A stretch of 64,000 nucleotides of DNA from Darksidea phi (Eukaryota > Ascomycota > Dothideomycetes > Pleosporales > Lentitheciaceae). Where the stretch lies: NCBI GenBank assembly GCA_030770425.1, contig JASJFT010000191.1, positions 23,862 to 87,861 of the forward strand. The letters are read 5' to 3'. Below are positions 1-10,146 of this stretch, one piece after another; positions within the stretch are counted from its first letter, which is position 1; every line of letters starts with the position of its first letter. The position numbers and the translations under genes were made by a program. Under the pieces are notes generated by a model. That model made no database searches. It was not told where the DNA came from and was given only the letters and a program-made list of their open reading frames with translations.

Positions 1-1356
1 GCTATATAGCTTAATTATAGGCTATTAAAAAGGTTATACCCTATTCTTCGAGATTCTTTCTATACGCGTATAGTATTTTAGCTAAGTTATATATCTTTTA
101 AATCTTATATTCTTAATTAGTTAATAATAGGGCGAATAGCTATTTTAGAGCCTTAAGCTAATCGTATAGTAATTTCTAATTCTTAATTTAATAGATAAGG
201 TCTTTAGCTAGCGTATTAGCTATATAAGCCTCGATTTAACTAAGCTTATCTTTAGTTCTATAGTATTCTTTTAGCTTTATATAGTAGAGACTTAGGTTCT
301 TAATACGTTAAGGGGTTACTATTAAGCTAGGTTTAGTTACTAGTAACCTATTCTTATTAGTAGATAACGTAGGATTAATAGAGCGTTTAGGCTTATTTAG
401 CTATATAGAAGCTTTAAATTCGGGATTAATATATTCCTATATATTAGCTACCTTAGCTAGCCTCTATATAGTATAAATCTATAGATCCTAATTATATAGG
501 CCTTAGAGAATAGTAGCTAAACTAGCTTTAGATATAGTAGGTAACGAGATCGTTATTTCGTTATACGGAGAAGGATAAAATAGGTCGTATAATATAGGCG
601 GATTAGACCGGGCTTATAACTATAAGTAGGTAGAGGTATAGAATAAATATATTAAGTAGTCTAACTATCTAGCTAGGGCGCGAGGAGAGGGTCTTATATA
701 CGAGTTATACTAGGTTAGGTAACTAGAGAAATTACTATAAGTTATTATATAGTTACTATAAGCTAGGGTATAATTATAACTAGTATATAGTTATAGTAAA
801 TTAGTATAAATTATTATATAAATAGAATAATTATATAATATATAGCGCTTAGCTACTTATATATATAGCTTAAGCTTAAGCTACCTACTTTAGTATTATT
901 ATTACTATTCTTCTTTTATTTAAATCTTTTTTTCTTTTTATAAACTATTTAATTCTTTCTTTAAGTAGTACTAGAGCTCTTAGAGGTATTTATAATTAGA
1001 TTATAATAGATTATTAAAGTCCGAGTAGAAACGAGCTTATATAAGATAATTTTAAAGTTTAGTAGTATATTTTTTATATACCTATATTTAAATATTACTA
1101 AAGTAAAATAGTTTTACTAGTATATATTTTCTAGTCTAAAGAATATAGATATAGTTTAGATCTAAGAAGTAAAATAAAGTTTAATAACTTTAATAACTTT
1201 TAAGAATATATTATTTAAAAATTATTTAAGGTATAAAGAATTTTATCTAGACTCTAATATAAGTATAAATCTTAGAAAAGCTAGAATAATATATAGTACT
1301 ACCTTACTAGAAAAACTCGAATTAATTATTCTATTATTACTTATATTAATTAGGTA
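1..1356. other. RIP-saturated AT-rich DNA, no gene
   Basis: No open frame of useful length on either strand; TAA and TAG are frequent in all frames and CpA/TpG (hence ATG) are essentially missing, while CpG is kept. This is the composition left by saturated repeat-induced point mutation, so the stretch was once repeated DNA. Around 540-730 the base composition is slightly richer in G and C. I could not recognise a reverse transcriptase, integrase or transposase signature by eye. Confidence 0.6.
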
Positions 1357-1361
1357 TATAG
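1357..1361. repeat. Target-site duplication TATAG, left copy
   Basis: Exact match to 1827-1831 on the other side of the solo LTR. Confidence 0.8.
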
Positions 1362-1826
1362 TATTATAAACTAAATATATACTATAGAATAGTAATAAGA
1401 AGAACTACTTAAGATTAAATCTATTACTAGCTCTAATATAGAATATAATAACTATAACTATAGTATAAATAATAATTAGTATAGATAGCTTTACTAGGAA
1501 GTTACGTAATAGATCTATACCTTAATAAGAATAGATCTAAGGATTACGTAATAGCTTAGTAGATCTATTAGAATAGAGCTATAGAGCTATAGCTTAGTAG
1601 ATCTATAGATATAGAGCTATAGATCTAAGAAAATTAAATTAATATATAATAACTATAAATCTTTTAAATAAGTTTTACTTCTATATAGTTAATTTAAATC
1701 TAGATTAATCCTTATCTATTAATATAATTAAACTATTATCTACTTATTCCTACTCCTTCTTTTCTATCTTAAGTATAAACCCTAAACGAGGCTAAATAAT
1801 CTATTAGGCCCGGATTCTATTTAATA
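1362..1826 (+). mobile_element. Solo LTR (family of the 52231-59302 element)
   Basis: 465 bp nearly identical to the two LTRs at 52231-52694 and 58839-59302, in the same orientation. It starts TATTATAAAC and ends TTTAATA, which are RIP-altered TG...CA ends. It is flanked by a perfect 5-bp direct repeat TATAG (1357-1361 and 1827-1831), the target duplication expected for a Ty3/Copia-type integrase. No internal region is attached, so it most likely arose by LTR-LTR recombination. Confidence 0.85.
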
Positions 1827-1831
1827 TATAG

Positions 1832-4800
1832 TCCTCTAATAACGCTTAAGTAAGCTATTAGAATTAGAGATCGATTAGTTATTTATATATACTATAATTA
1901 GTAAGATTTATAACTATCTACTCTATATAATAAGTAATAAGATAATCTAATCGTATTATAATTAAGTAAAAACCCTATTTTTCTAAAAAGAGAGCTAAAA
2001 TATTCTAATTAGCTAGTATTAATATATTAAATCTTAGTACTCTATCTAGTTACTTAATATAGCTCGCTTTAGTACGATCGTCTTAGAAGTATATAGATTT
2101 AGACTAAAGTTCTATCTAAAGAATAAAAAAAGACTTTATAGTAGAAATCGAAATAGAATTTATAGAACCTAGATTAGATATAGCTAAGATATTAAAGCGA
2201 ATAACTTATTTTAGAATTTAAAGATACTAGTTCTATTTATTATTTACTAATATCTCTTTTAGGAAAAAGTCTCTTTAACTTTAAATAATTATCTACTTAT
2301 ATCTCTTAGAAATATAGAATTATAATCGTATTTACTTTTTCTATTAATTAATAACTTATCTTAAAATAATTATATTATATATTTCTATTCTACTATTCTT
2401 AATCCCTATATACTAATACTAGGTTAGTTATAGTTATTAGTATATATAAATACTCTATTATTTAGAACTTAAATCCTTTAGTCTTCTATCTATCTAATCT
2501 ATACTATAGCTACTATATATAATTTTAGACTTATTATTAAAATACTTCTAAATAAATATCTAAATTATTAGTAGAGCTAGTATTTTTATAAATATAAGTA
2601 GTTAGCTTTAGTATATTTATTCCTAAATAGTAGTTCTTTAATCTAAGACTTTATAGTTAATAACTTTTATATTCTTTCTAAGATTAAATAGCTAGCTATA
2701 AAATATTCGAATTACTTAAGCTACTTTATATAGGTTTTATCTATTTAATTTCTTAAATAAAATAGATAGTATATTTCCTATTAATACTATTATAATATTT
2801 AGAAGATAAATTTAGTATATTAGATAAAGATACGAGTATCTTTTAAAAAGTTTTAGAATCCTAACTATATAAGTAATATTTAAAAAGGTTTAGTTACTAA
2901 AAAGTCCCTTTTAATCTATATAACTAGAGGATAAGTTTAAAGACTATATATTCTTTATTATTTACTAAGAAATAATTAGAAAGAATTATAGAATATATAT
3001 CTTCGTATTTAAGATTAATATCCTAGCTATTAAGGTAGATATCTTCTCTACTTTTAGAGAAGTCTAGTAAGAGTATCTCTATATATAGTAGTCTATTAAA
3101 CCTCTTCTTTCTAATTAGCTTAATAGACTTAAGAATATAATATAGAAGAATATAAGATTCTCTTATAACTTTATAGCTATCGTTTATAACTAGAGTATAA
3201 CTAGCTAAAATAAGTTTTATATATTTTATAATATTCTTATACTAGTTATATATATAAATAAAGATATTTAAAGATATTTATAAGAAAGATAGAGCTTTAT
3301 AGACTAATAGATATTATTAGTTTAGCTTATTATCTAGAATAACGACTATCTAATATAATTAGTAGATAAAGTCTACTTTTTAAAGTCTAATTATATACGA
3401 TTTATTAATTTTACTTTATAATTTCTTTACTACCTTTAAAAGGGTAATTAACTTATCTTTAAGATTAATTATCTAAATAACGGTATATATTATAATAATA
3501 TTTAGCTAAATCTAATTAAGAATATCTTAAATACTAATATTTAACTAGTAAAAGGTCTTAAATTAGCTTATAACGATTTCTTCTATTAATTTTAAAAGAC
3601 CTTATAGAAATATTTCTACTACTCTTTACTAATAATATTCTTAAAAGAGCTAGTAGAAACTAAAGTAAAGTATATAAGAAGTAAGTAGATACTTTTATAA
3701 GTACTAATCTTTTCTAACTAATAATAATTACCTAACTTAAAAGTACTATAAGAGCTAGTTATATAGAAGATATTCCTTACTCCTATTTAATAGAGAAATA
3801 TCTTTAAATATATAGATATAATAAGATTATTCTAGATAAGTATTATAGTTATAGAAAAGACCTCCTATATAATCTATTACTAAATTAATAATAAGATTAA
3901 GAAAGCTATTATAATATACTTTTTATATAAGACTTATCTCGTAAAATTAATTATTAAGCTAGTTTTTATTCTAGATAATATATAATAAGTCGATTTAAAG
4001 ATATCTTATATATAAGAATCTTATAAAAGTAACTATATATTAAAATATAAGTAAAAGGTTAAACTAATCGATATTAGTTATAAATTAGCTTAAGTTTAAC
4101 TATATAAGCTATATTAGTCTAACTTTCTTTTAATAATAACTTAGTATAATATATAGACCGGAAATAAATATCTTTATAATATTAATAAGATAAATCTAGT
4201 TTAATTATCCTATCCTAATATCTAGGAGTCTTATTAGATAGTAACTTTTTAATTTTATAATCTTCTAGTATATCTAATACTTTTATAAATATACTTAATA
4301 CTATTATAAAGTTTAATTCTACGACTAGTAAGAATTTATAGAATTACTTAAGCTATCTTTAATAACTAGTATTAGAATATCTAGTTATCTCTTAAGTAAA
4401 AATTATAACTACTAAAATAATTTTATACTTATTTTAAAAAGAAAGAATAAACTTATAAAACTTATTATAAAGAGATTAAATACTCTTAGATATATTTAAG
4501 TATACGATAATTTAGAATTAATTTTTACTAGTACTACTCTAAAGAGTAAAAGAAGTAGCTAGAGGACTTATACTAAATTAAGAGTTTATAATTTTATTAG
4601 TACTATTAAAGTTATACTATATATTATAGTATATATAATATTTAAATTTTATAAATTCTTATAATTCTAGATATATTTAATAATACTCTATTTATCTTAA
4701 AGATTCTTAATATAGTTTATTTAAAATAACTTTATATAAAAGAGGTAGGATTTTTTTATAAGTAGAGTAAAGTATTAAGATAATATACGATAGCTATACT

Positions 4801-5281
4801 ATATAAATACTTTAATAATAACTATTAATCGCTTTAAGACTAAGATAGAGTTAAAAATTAATATATAAAAATAGTTACTTTATAGTTATACTAGGTAATT
4901 ATAAATTAATACTCGTAAACGTCGATAGAAGGAGTAGCTTAGTCTATTATACTAAAAACCTCGCTTATTTAATCGACTAGCTTTAAGCTTAGATAATTAT
5001 AACTTTAATATATTCTTAATATATTCTAAATATAATTAATATTTTATAAATTATAATAATATATATATTATTATCTTAGATTAGTATCTTAATTAAAATT
5101 CTTAATAGTATTAACTTTCTTATTAACTTAATATATCTTAATAATAAAATTATATTTATAATTTTTTTATTATATTAGTTAATTTAAAAGTATTTAATAT
5201 TTTATAAATTATATATATACTATAGATTCTTTTTAAATAAGCTTATTTAATAAGCTATTAATACTAAATTTTTAAAACTTT
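1832..5281. other. RIP-saturated AT-rich DNA, unassigned
   Basis: Continuation of the host sequence of the solo LTR. No open frames, no ATG of note, CpA/TpG depleted. Plus-strand translation through stops gives long stretches rich in Ile, Tyr, Lys and Leu, but none that I can assign to a transposon family. The GC-richer gene island starts just to the right, and RIP-type damage fades between about 5280 and 6090. Confidence 0.5.
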
Positions 5282-6381
5282 TTATATATAATAATATAAA
5301 ATATAAATTTTATAACGCGTAAATATAGAAGGCCTATTAAAATAAGAATAAAAGATATTATTAATTATTTTATAAAATCTATATAAGATATCGCGTATAT
5401 ATTTAGATATAACTAAAAACTTAGCTAGAAATTCTAACGCTAAGGTACTAGTCTTAGCCTTTAATATAATACTATTACGCGCGTTAATTAATAGCTCGCT
5501 ATATAGACAATAATTTCCGCTAATTTCTATACTAAAGGAGCGTTGTGGGGGCATATTGTATAGATACGAAGTGTAGGTATTAATGGGCGTCGCATTTGGT
5601 AGGGTGCTTAACAAACCAGACTTTTATCATATAACTGTAGAAAGAATAGCGAACACGAAAAGAACCGGTCTATATAGCCGCCCAAAAAAGTCGCTATACT
5701 GCACGTAAACCTGTTTAAAGTAGAACTTGTGTAGGAAAAATAGAGCATAGAAATTAAGTCGCGTCAGCCTTAGTTCCCCGTAGTAGTACCTCTTAGATAC
5801 GGCCGAGTCGTGGATGCGATAAAGTTCCGCGACCAACCGGTAGAAAGACGCCTACTTTATATCTTTAGGGATAAGCCGCAGGTTTTCTTACTGGGCGATA
5901 TAGAAGTCTAATTTATACTAAACTAAGAAGGAGTACGTCCTTAAGAAGCCCATCGCTGCTTAGCGAATACCGGTTCGACTGTCGCCTAGCTGGGTTGAGC
6001 CTTCGTCTAGGTACGTTTCCTAAAAGGCGTGCGATAACAGATATTATGGAAGAGGTGTGATAAAGACGCGATTATGGATCTACACTAGGTACAGCCGAGG
6101 GTCTTCCGTGATGACGATCTCGCGACTTTTGACCCGCTGACGATGCAAGGCGTTGATGTTGCTGCTGGACCAGGTCGTCATGGTCCAGAGGTACGGCGCC
6201 ATCACCTCAAGATGATCACCTCAAGATGGCGAGAGCAAAACTCCTTCTCGAGGAACCGCCTCATCTTGACGAAATCGTTGAGCATAATTGAGGGCTGACT
6301 GGGTAGAGTGGTGTTTGGCGGTGCTTCAGCTATCGGCTCGAGATCGGGGATGGGCTGGTCGATTTTCGAGAACGGAGGCAT
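5282..6381 (-). pseudogene. DUF6601-like fungal membrane protein, RIP-damaged
   Basis: Read on the minus strand from ATG 6379-6381. The first part has the family-like signature MLNDFVKMRRFLEKEF and CSRHLE, then LHRQR and REIVITED, then HDSAVSK, YYYGELRLTRLNF and a hydrophobic C-terminal segment ending VLFVFAILSTVI. This matches my recollection of a fungal family of unknown function with a conserved YGELRLxRLN motif and C-terminal membrane helices (I think Pfam DUF6601). Damage: a 14-bp tandem duplication (6201-6228) shifts the frame, and seven in-frame stops lie at 6080-6082, 6044-6046, 6020-6022, 5960-5962, 5918-5920, 5888-5890 and 5852-5854. All are TAA or TAG at places expecting Gln or Trp. 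TGA and TAA follow at 5624-5629, where the first membrane helix should continue. The same frame then stays open to 5282, so the true C-terminus may lie there. The first 60 or so codons are undamaged. The protein's function is unknown; a membrane location is inferred from the hydrophobic end. Confidence 0.75.
6201..6228. repeat. Perfect 14-bp tandem duplication (frameshift)
   Basis: Two adjacent copies of ATCACCTCAAGATG at 6201-6214 and 6215-6228. Counting one copy, the frame from ATG 6381 to the stop at 5627 is a whole number of codons (741 bp) and the family-like sequence resumes without a gap. With two copies the frame is broken right after CSRHLEV. It is an insertion, not a transition, so RIP did not make it. 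Confidence 0.9.
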
Positions 6382-6643
6382 GGTTGCACTGAAAATTAAC
6401 GTCAAACTAAATCTGTGTGGGAGAGTGATCTATGGAGTGTTCTTTGAGGCGGCGACAGCGAGAGCCCTCTTTTGGCCCCCAGCAGCTCCGCCTTGCTGCA
6501 GGCAGGCCAGGTGGCTTTTCCAGCCTGGCGCAGTGTCAGCCCGCCGCCGTCCGCACTGCACGTCCTTGCATCTCGTGCCCGACCGTCTCCTCGTCTCTTG
6601 AGCTCTGAGCGCCTGCTGTGTAACTGAGATTTGCTGTTCGACT
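6382..6643. promoter_or_regulatory. Divergent upstream region shared by pseudogene and NLR
   Basis: 262 bp between the ATG of the minus-strand DUF6601-like gene and the predicted ATG of the plus-strand NLR. The segment 6560-6605 is pyrimidine-rich, as is common before fungal transcription starts. I see no convincing TATA box. The long open frames here on both strands (for example minus 6430-7029) are shadows with no family resemblance. If both genes were once active they probably shared this control region; that is inference from the head-to-head layout. Confidence 0.45.
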
Positions 6644-6646
6644 ATG

Positions 6647-6696
6647 GTACGCGTGTAGCCCCGGATAGAAGGCGCCAAGACTAACGCGGCGCCCAG
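6647..6696 (+). other. Predicted intron 1 of the NLR gene
   Basis: GTACGC donor, GACTAAC branch site at 6680-6686 and CCCAG acceptor (50 bp). It joins a lone ATG codon to the stretch ending DDDIGLKVLRD, which resembles the start of this NLR head. A GTGTAG donor six bases on also keeps frame. The start is uncertain because an exon of one to three codons is weak evidence on its own. Confidence 0.5.
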
Positions 6697-6773
6697 GTCC
6701 GGCCGGTGACGGACGACGACATCGGCCTGAAGGTGCTCCGCGACGCGCCAGCAGATGCGACCGAGATCGTCGA

Positions 6774-6828
6774 GTGCGCTCGTCCTTAACCGTATTTGAC
6801 CGCCTGGATCGGTACTAAGTCCTCCTAG
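6774..6828 (+). other. Predicted intron 2 of the NLR gene
   Basis: 55 bp, GTGCGC donor, TACTAAG possible branch site, CCTAG acceptor. Removing it joins DATEIV to DIVAIHGIGAHPDDSW in one frame, the HG-containing oxyanion region of the hydrolase-like domain. Without splicing the frame ends at a TAA at 6787-6789. Confidence 0.75.
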
Positions 6829-7081
6829 CATCGTCGCTATCCACGGCATCGGAGCCCACCCGGACGACAGCTGGTGCAAGAATGCCGGCACGGCGGAAGA
6901 CCCACGATGGGTCAACTGGCTCGACGCCGACGACATGCTGCCGGCGGTAGCACCGCAGGCACGCATCATGCGATACGGGTACCAGTCGCAGTGGTTCGGC
7001 GAAGGAGCGATGCGGCAGAAGGCGTCCACCGTAGCACAGCGGTTGCTGCTGGCCTTGCGGCGGAAGAGAGAGGTGCGGAAG

Positions 7082-7124
7082 GTCTACGCACTAGTCGTGT
7101 TGTCGCTGCTACTGACTCTGCTAG
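7082..7124 (+). other. Predicted intron 3 of the NLR gene
   Basis: Branch site CTGAC and acceptor CTAG at 7121-7124. Two donors keep frame: GTCTAC at 7082 (43 bp) or GTGCGG at 7073 (52 bp, giving RRKRE joined to EYPFRPLVF). Either way the product runs directly into IAHCFGGLVVLK. The 52-bp version gives the more family-like junction. Confidence 0.7.
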
Positions 7125-7187
7125 GAGTATCCGTTCCGGCCGCTGGTGTTCATCGCACACTGCTTTGGCGGGCTGGTGGTACTGAAG

Positions 7188-7237
7188 GTGGGTTGTCGCC
7201 TAGCGGCAGAGCCGACCCCGTAACTAAGCGTGTACAG
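7188..7237 (+). other. Predicted intron 4 of the NLR gene
   Basis: 50 bp, GTGGGT donor, CTAA-containing branch region at 7221-7228, ACAG acceptor. Splicing joins GGLVVLK to ALLEAQHNESEW in frame, restoring the usual continuation of the hydrolase domain after its nucleophile elbow. Confidence 0.8.
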
Positions 7238-7561
7238 GCACTTCTAGAAGCGCAGCACAACGAGAGCGAGTGGCCTGGCATGTTCGTATCGACTACCGGC
7301 TTAATCTTCTTCGGCACGCCCTTCCGAGGCGCCGAAGGGATGAGCCAGGTAGAGATGCTTGCTGCGGCGCGGCAGGAATACCAAGACGACGAGGTACAGA
7401 TGGACGTTCTGAAGATACTGGAGCCTGGAAATGAGTTTCTTCAGGAAGTAGTGGATCAGTTTGGGAAGACGCGGAGACAAGCGCACAAGGCCCAGGTGGC
7501 ATGCTTCTACGAGCTTAAGTCGAGTAACGTCGGGCGGATCGTGGGGAAGGCCGATCGCACG

Positions 7562-7610
7562 GTAGGTTGGCGAACTGGCTGCGCTTACTCCAGGCTAACT
7601 ATGTCTACAG
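7562..7610 (+). other. Predicted intron 5 of the NLR gene
   Basis: 49 bp, GTAGGT donor, GCTAAC branch site at 7594-7599 and CTACAG acceptor. It joins VGKADRT to RFVVSESSSYLDLSD in frame, which is the expected continuation of this NLR head. The best-supported intron of the gene. If intron 1 is rejected, this would be the fourth. Confidence 0.85.
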
Positions 7611-7844
7611 AGATTTGTGGTGAGCGAGAGCTCTAGCTACCTCGATCTATCCGACGCGACGAGCAAGCTTTCGCTCTCCTGGACCTACTTCGACATAAAC
7701 AAGTTCGAGAAGCCGATAGAGGAAGACTTTGAGATAGTAAGCGATATAGTCAAAGGTATGGTCAAGGGGTCGTTAGGGCTCGTGTCGGCTCGTATACAAT
7801 GTAACTATGTACTGCCGTAGTCCATACCGTATTAAGATAGTTAG

Positions 7845-8592
7845 CTAAAAGCTATAGATGATGGCAAGTACAAGATCGACTTTAGCCTCTGGGGGGTACC
7901 GGTGGTGAGCCAGTTTATCACACGCGATGTAGAGATGTATAAGCTCGAGCGGCTTTTGATTCGTAATATACTCGTAACGAGCCGTCGAAACGTCGTCGTA
8001 GTCTACGGGCTAGGTGGTATCGGTAAGACGTAGCTTGCGGTGGAGTTTGCGTAGAAATATTAGTATAGATATAGTGGGATCTTCTGGCTGGACGGATCGT
8101 CGAATATAAGCCTAAAGTAATCCTTTGTAGATATGGTATAGAGGCTTCCGCGAAACGAGCTGATGGCTAACGGTATAGAGATGGTTAGCTATTCTATTAT
8201 AGATACCGATGCGGCGGTCCGCGAGTGTCTGTGGTGGCTGTCCCTCTCGTCGAATCGTCGCTGGTTCTTGATCGTGGATAATATGGATCGCGATTACAAC
8301 GACCGAGGAGACTCGTAGGTATATAACGTAAAAGAGTATCTTCCTTATGTAGACTACGGGTCGATTCTGATTATAAGCTGGTTAGCTAGTCTCTAGGGGT
8401 ATGGTATAGGGGTTAAGATTGGAACGGTGACGGCAGAGTAGGTACGCGCCATCCTAGAGAATAATACTGGGAGAGCGGTTAAGGGTAAGTGGAGGGCTAT
8501 ATTACCGAGTCGAGGGGACGGTTGCTTACGTGGACCGTCTAGACGCCGATGCTGTTCTCGAGCTGCTGAACGGACTACCCCTAGCTCTTACT
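7845..8592 (+). other. NB-ARC (STAND ATPase) domain, stop-riddled
   Basis: Walker A GLGGIGKT at 8007-8030, followed at once by TAG where Gln is usual, then LAVEFA. Walker B WFLIVDNMD at 8262-8288. The following GSILI-ISW stretch (8358-8381) normally reads GSILITSR; the Thr-to-Ile and Arg-to-Trp changes are both C-to-T. GLPLAL lies at 8572-8589, after the frame change. This is the nucleotide-binding switch of the receptor. The damage covers the whole domain, so no ATPase can be made. Confidence 0.85.
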
Positions 8593-9276
8593 TAGGCTAG
8601 ATCGTATATGTGGGAGATAAACGTGTCCGCCTCTATATATGTAAAGTACTATAATATAATATGGGAATAGTTGATGAAGAAGTAGGATCGCTTCCTGTTA
8701 GAAGAGTATGGCGACCGAAGCGTATTAACGATATGGACTATGTTATACGAATAAGCCCGGAGACAGAGCGAAGAAGTAGCTTGCCTGCTTAAGCTGTGGG
8801 GTTTTCTGGATAGCGGAGAGATATGGTACGAGCTCGTTGCGGTAGGGTTACGCTTAGCTGAAGTAATGGAGGTTCCAGCGTGGCTGTTCAAGATTGCGGG
8901 AGACGAGCTAGAGTTTGGCGAGGTAGTAAGGCTTTTGCTGCGCTATTTACTCGCCGAAGCGATAGAAGATAGCGACAGCTACTCGATGCATTCTATGCTG
9001 TATAGATGGAGCGGTTAGCTGACGGAAGGCGAAGAGTAGCGCGAGTTTGGTTGTATAGTAGTGGGGCTGGTTGCGTCCAACGTGCCTTCGAAGTTAGAAG
9101 TAGAGTTTTGGGAGAGGCGAAAGCGGATCCTGGCGTATGGTATCGTTGTTAGTAAATGGATGGAGATGGAGGTAATTTCTCATAAATAAGAGGGTATAGA
9201 AGAGATAAAAAAACTATGGCTATTCTACAATCTGGGTTATTTACTCGCGGATGAGAAGCGATTGTAGGTAGAGAAG

Positions 9277-10146
9277 ATGTACAGGCGGGTACTAGAGGGC
9301 TACGAGAAAGCATGGGGGCTAGAGTATATATTAATACTTACCATGGCTAATAATATGGGCAACCTCTATGCGAACCTAGGCAGGTTTAAAGAGGTAGAGG
9401 AGATGTATAGGCGCGTACTAGAGGGCTACGAGAAAGTATGGGGGCTAGAGTACATATTAACACTTGATACGGTCTATAATATGGGCAACCTCTATATGAC
9501 CCTGGGTAGGTTTGAAGAGGCAGAGGAGATGTACAGGCGCGCACTAGAGGGCTTCGAGAAAATATGGGGGCTAGAGCACACATTCACACTCTCCACGCTT
9601 AATAACATAGGCATCCTCTATACGGACCTGGGCAGGTTTAAAGAGGCAGAGGAGATGTACAGGCGCGCACTAGAGGGCTTCGAGAAAGCATGGGGGCCAG
9701 AGTATATATCAATACTTGATACCATCTATAACATGGGCAACCTCTATAAGAACCTGGGCAGGTTTGAAGAGGCAGAGGAGATGTACAAGCGCGCACTAGA
9801 GGGCAAGGAGGAAGCATGGGGGCCAGAGCACAAATCAGCACTCAACACAGTCAACAACATGGGCGCCCTCTACGAGGACCTGGGCAGGCTTGAAGAGGCA
9901 GAGGAGATGTACAGGCGCGCACTAGACGGCTACGAGAAAGCATGGGGGCCAGAGCACACATCAACACTTGACACGGTCAACAACATGGGCGCCCTCTATG
10001 CAAACATGGGCAGGCTTGAAGAGGCAGAGGAGATGTACAGGCGCGCACTACACGTCTACGAGAAAGCCATTGGCCCCAACGAAATAGGCACCTACATTTC
10101 ATCCCTAAACACTATGTGGGGTTTCGCTTCCATCCGCGATCGCCAA
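9277..10146 (+). repeat. TPR array: six exact 126-bp units plus a divergent seventh
   Basis: Kinesin-light-chain-type TPRs of 42 residues, each starting MYRRxLEGYEKxWGxE and ending GRxEEAEE. Units at 9277-9402, 9403-9528, 9529-9654, 9655-9780, 9781-9906 and 9907-10032, then a longer, divergent unit from 10033 (AIGPNEIGTYISSLNTMWG) and a final partial one (WYGKALSGYEK). There is no indel among the six units. The array is open throughout. Units 1-4 carry many TAT/ATA-type codons where units 5-6 have CAC/ACA, so transition load falls from 5' to 3'. TPRs form the ligand-sensing end of the receptor, and such arrays vary in copy number between strains. Confidence 0.9.

Larger units (their letters stand above)
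6829..7820 (+). other. Alpha/beta-hydrolase-like N-terminal domain (intact exons)
   Basis: Exons 3 to 6 encode the head domain common in fungal NLRs (SesB/DUF676-like hydrolase fold). Landmarks: IHGIGAHPDDSW (oxyanion loop), RYGYQSQWF, IAHCFGGL (nucleophile elbow, with Cys codon 7161-7163 where many lipases have Ser), TTGLIFFGTPFRGAEGMS, ACFYELKSSNVGRIVG, and VVSESSSYLDLSD. The coding sequence is GC-rich, keeps CpA and TpG, and has no stops, unlike the DNA on both sides. In family members the head is thought to be the effector module triggered by NB-ARC; activity of this one is not established. Confidence 0.8.

Noticed and set aside
6430..7029. Long minus-strand open frame of 199 codons over the NLR 5' end
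   Set aside because: It is antisense to exons with clear family motifs and introns, has no recognisable motifs, and arises from GC-rich codon bias.
8485..8509. GTAAGT donor as the start of an intron that would explain the NB-ARC frame change
   Set aside because: The only AG in range gives a 25-bp intron, shorter than fungal introns allow. A one-base indel is simpler.
9386..9841. Two minus-strand open frames over the TPR array
   Set aside because: Their repeating sequence is only the reverse reading of the 126-bp TPR units.
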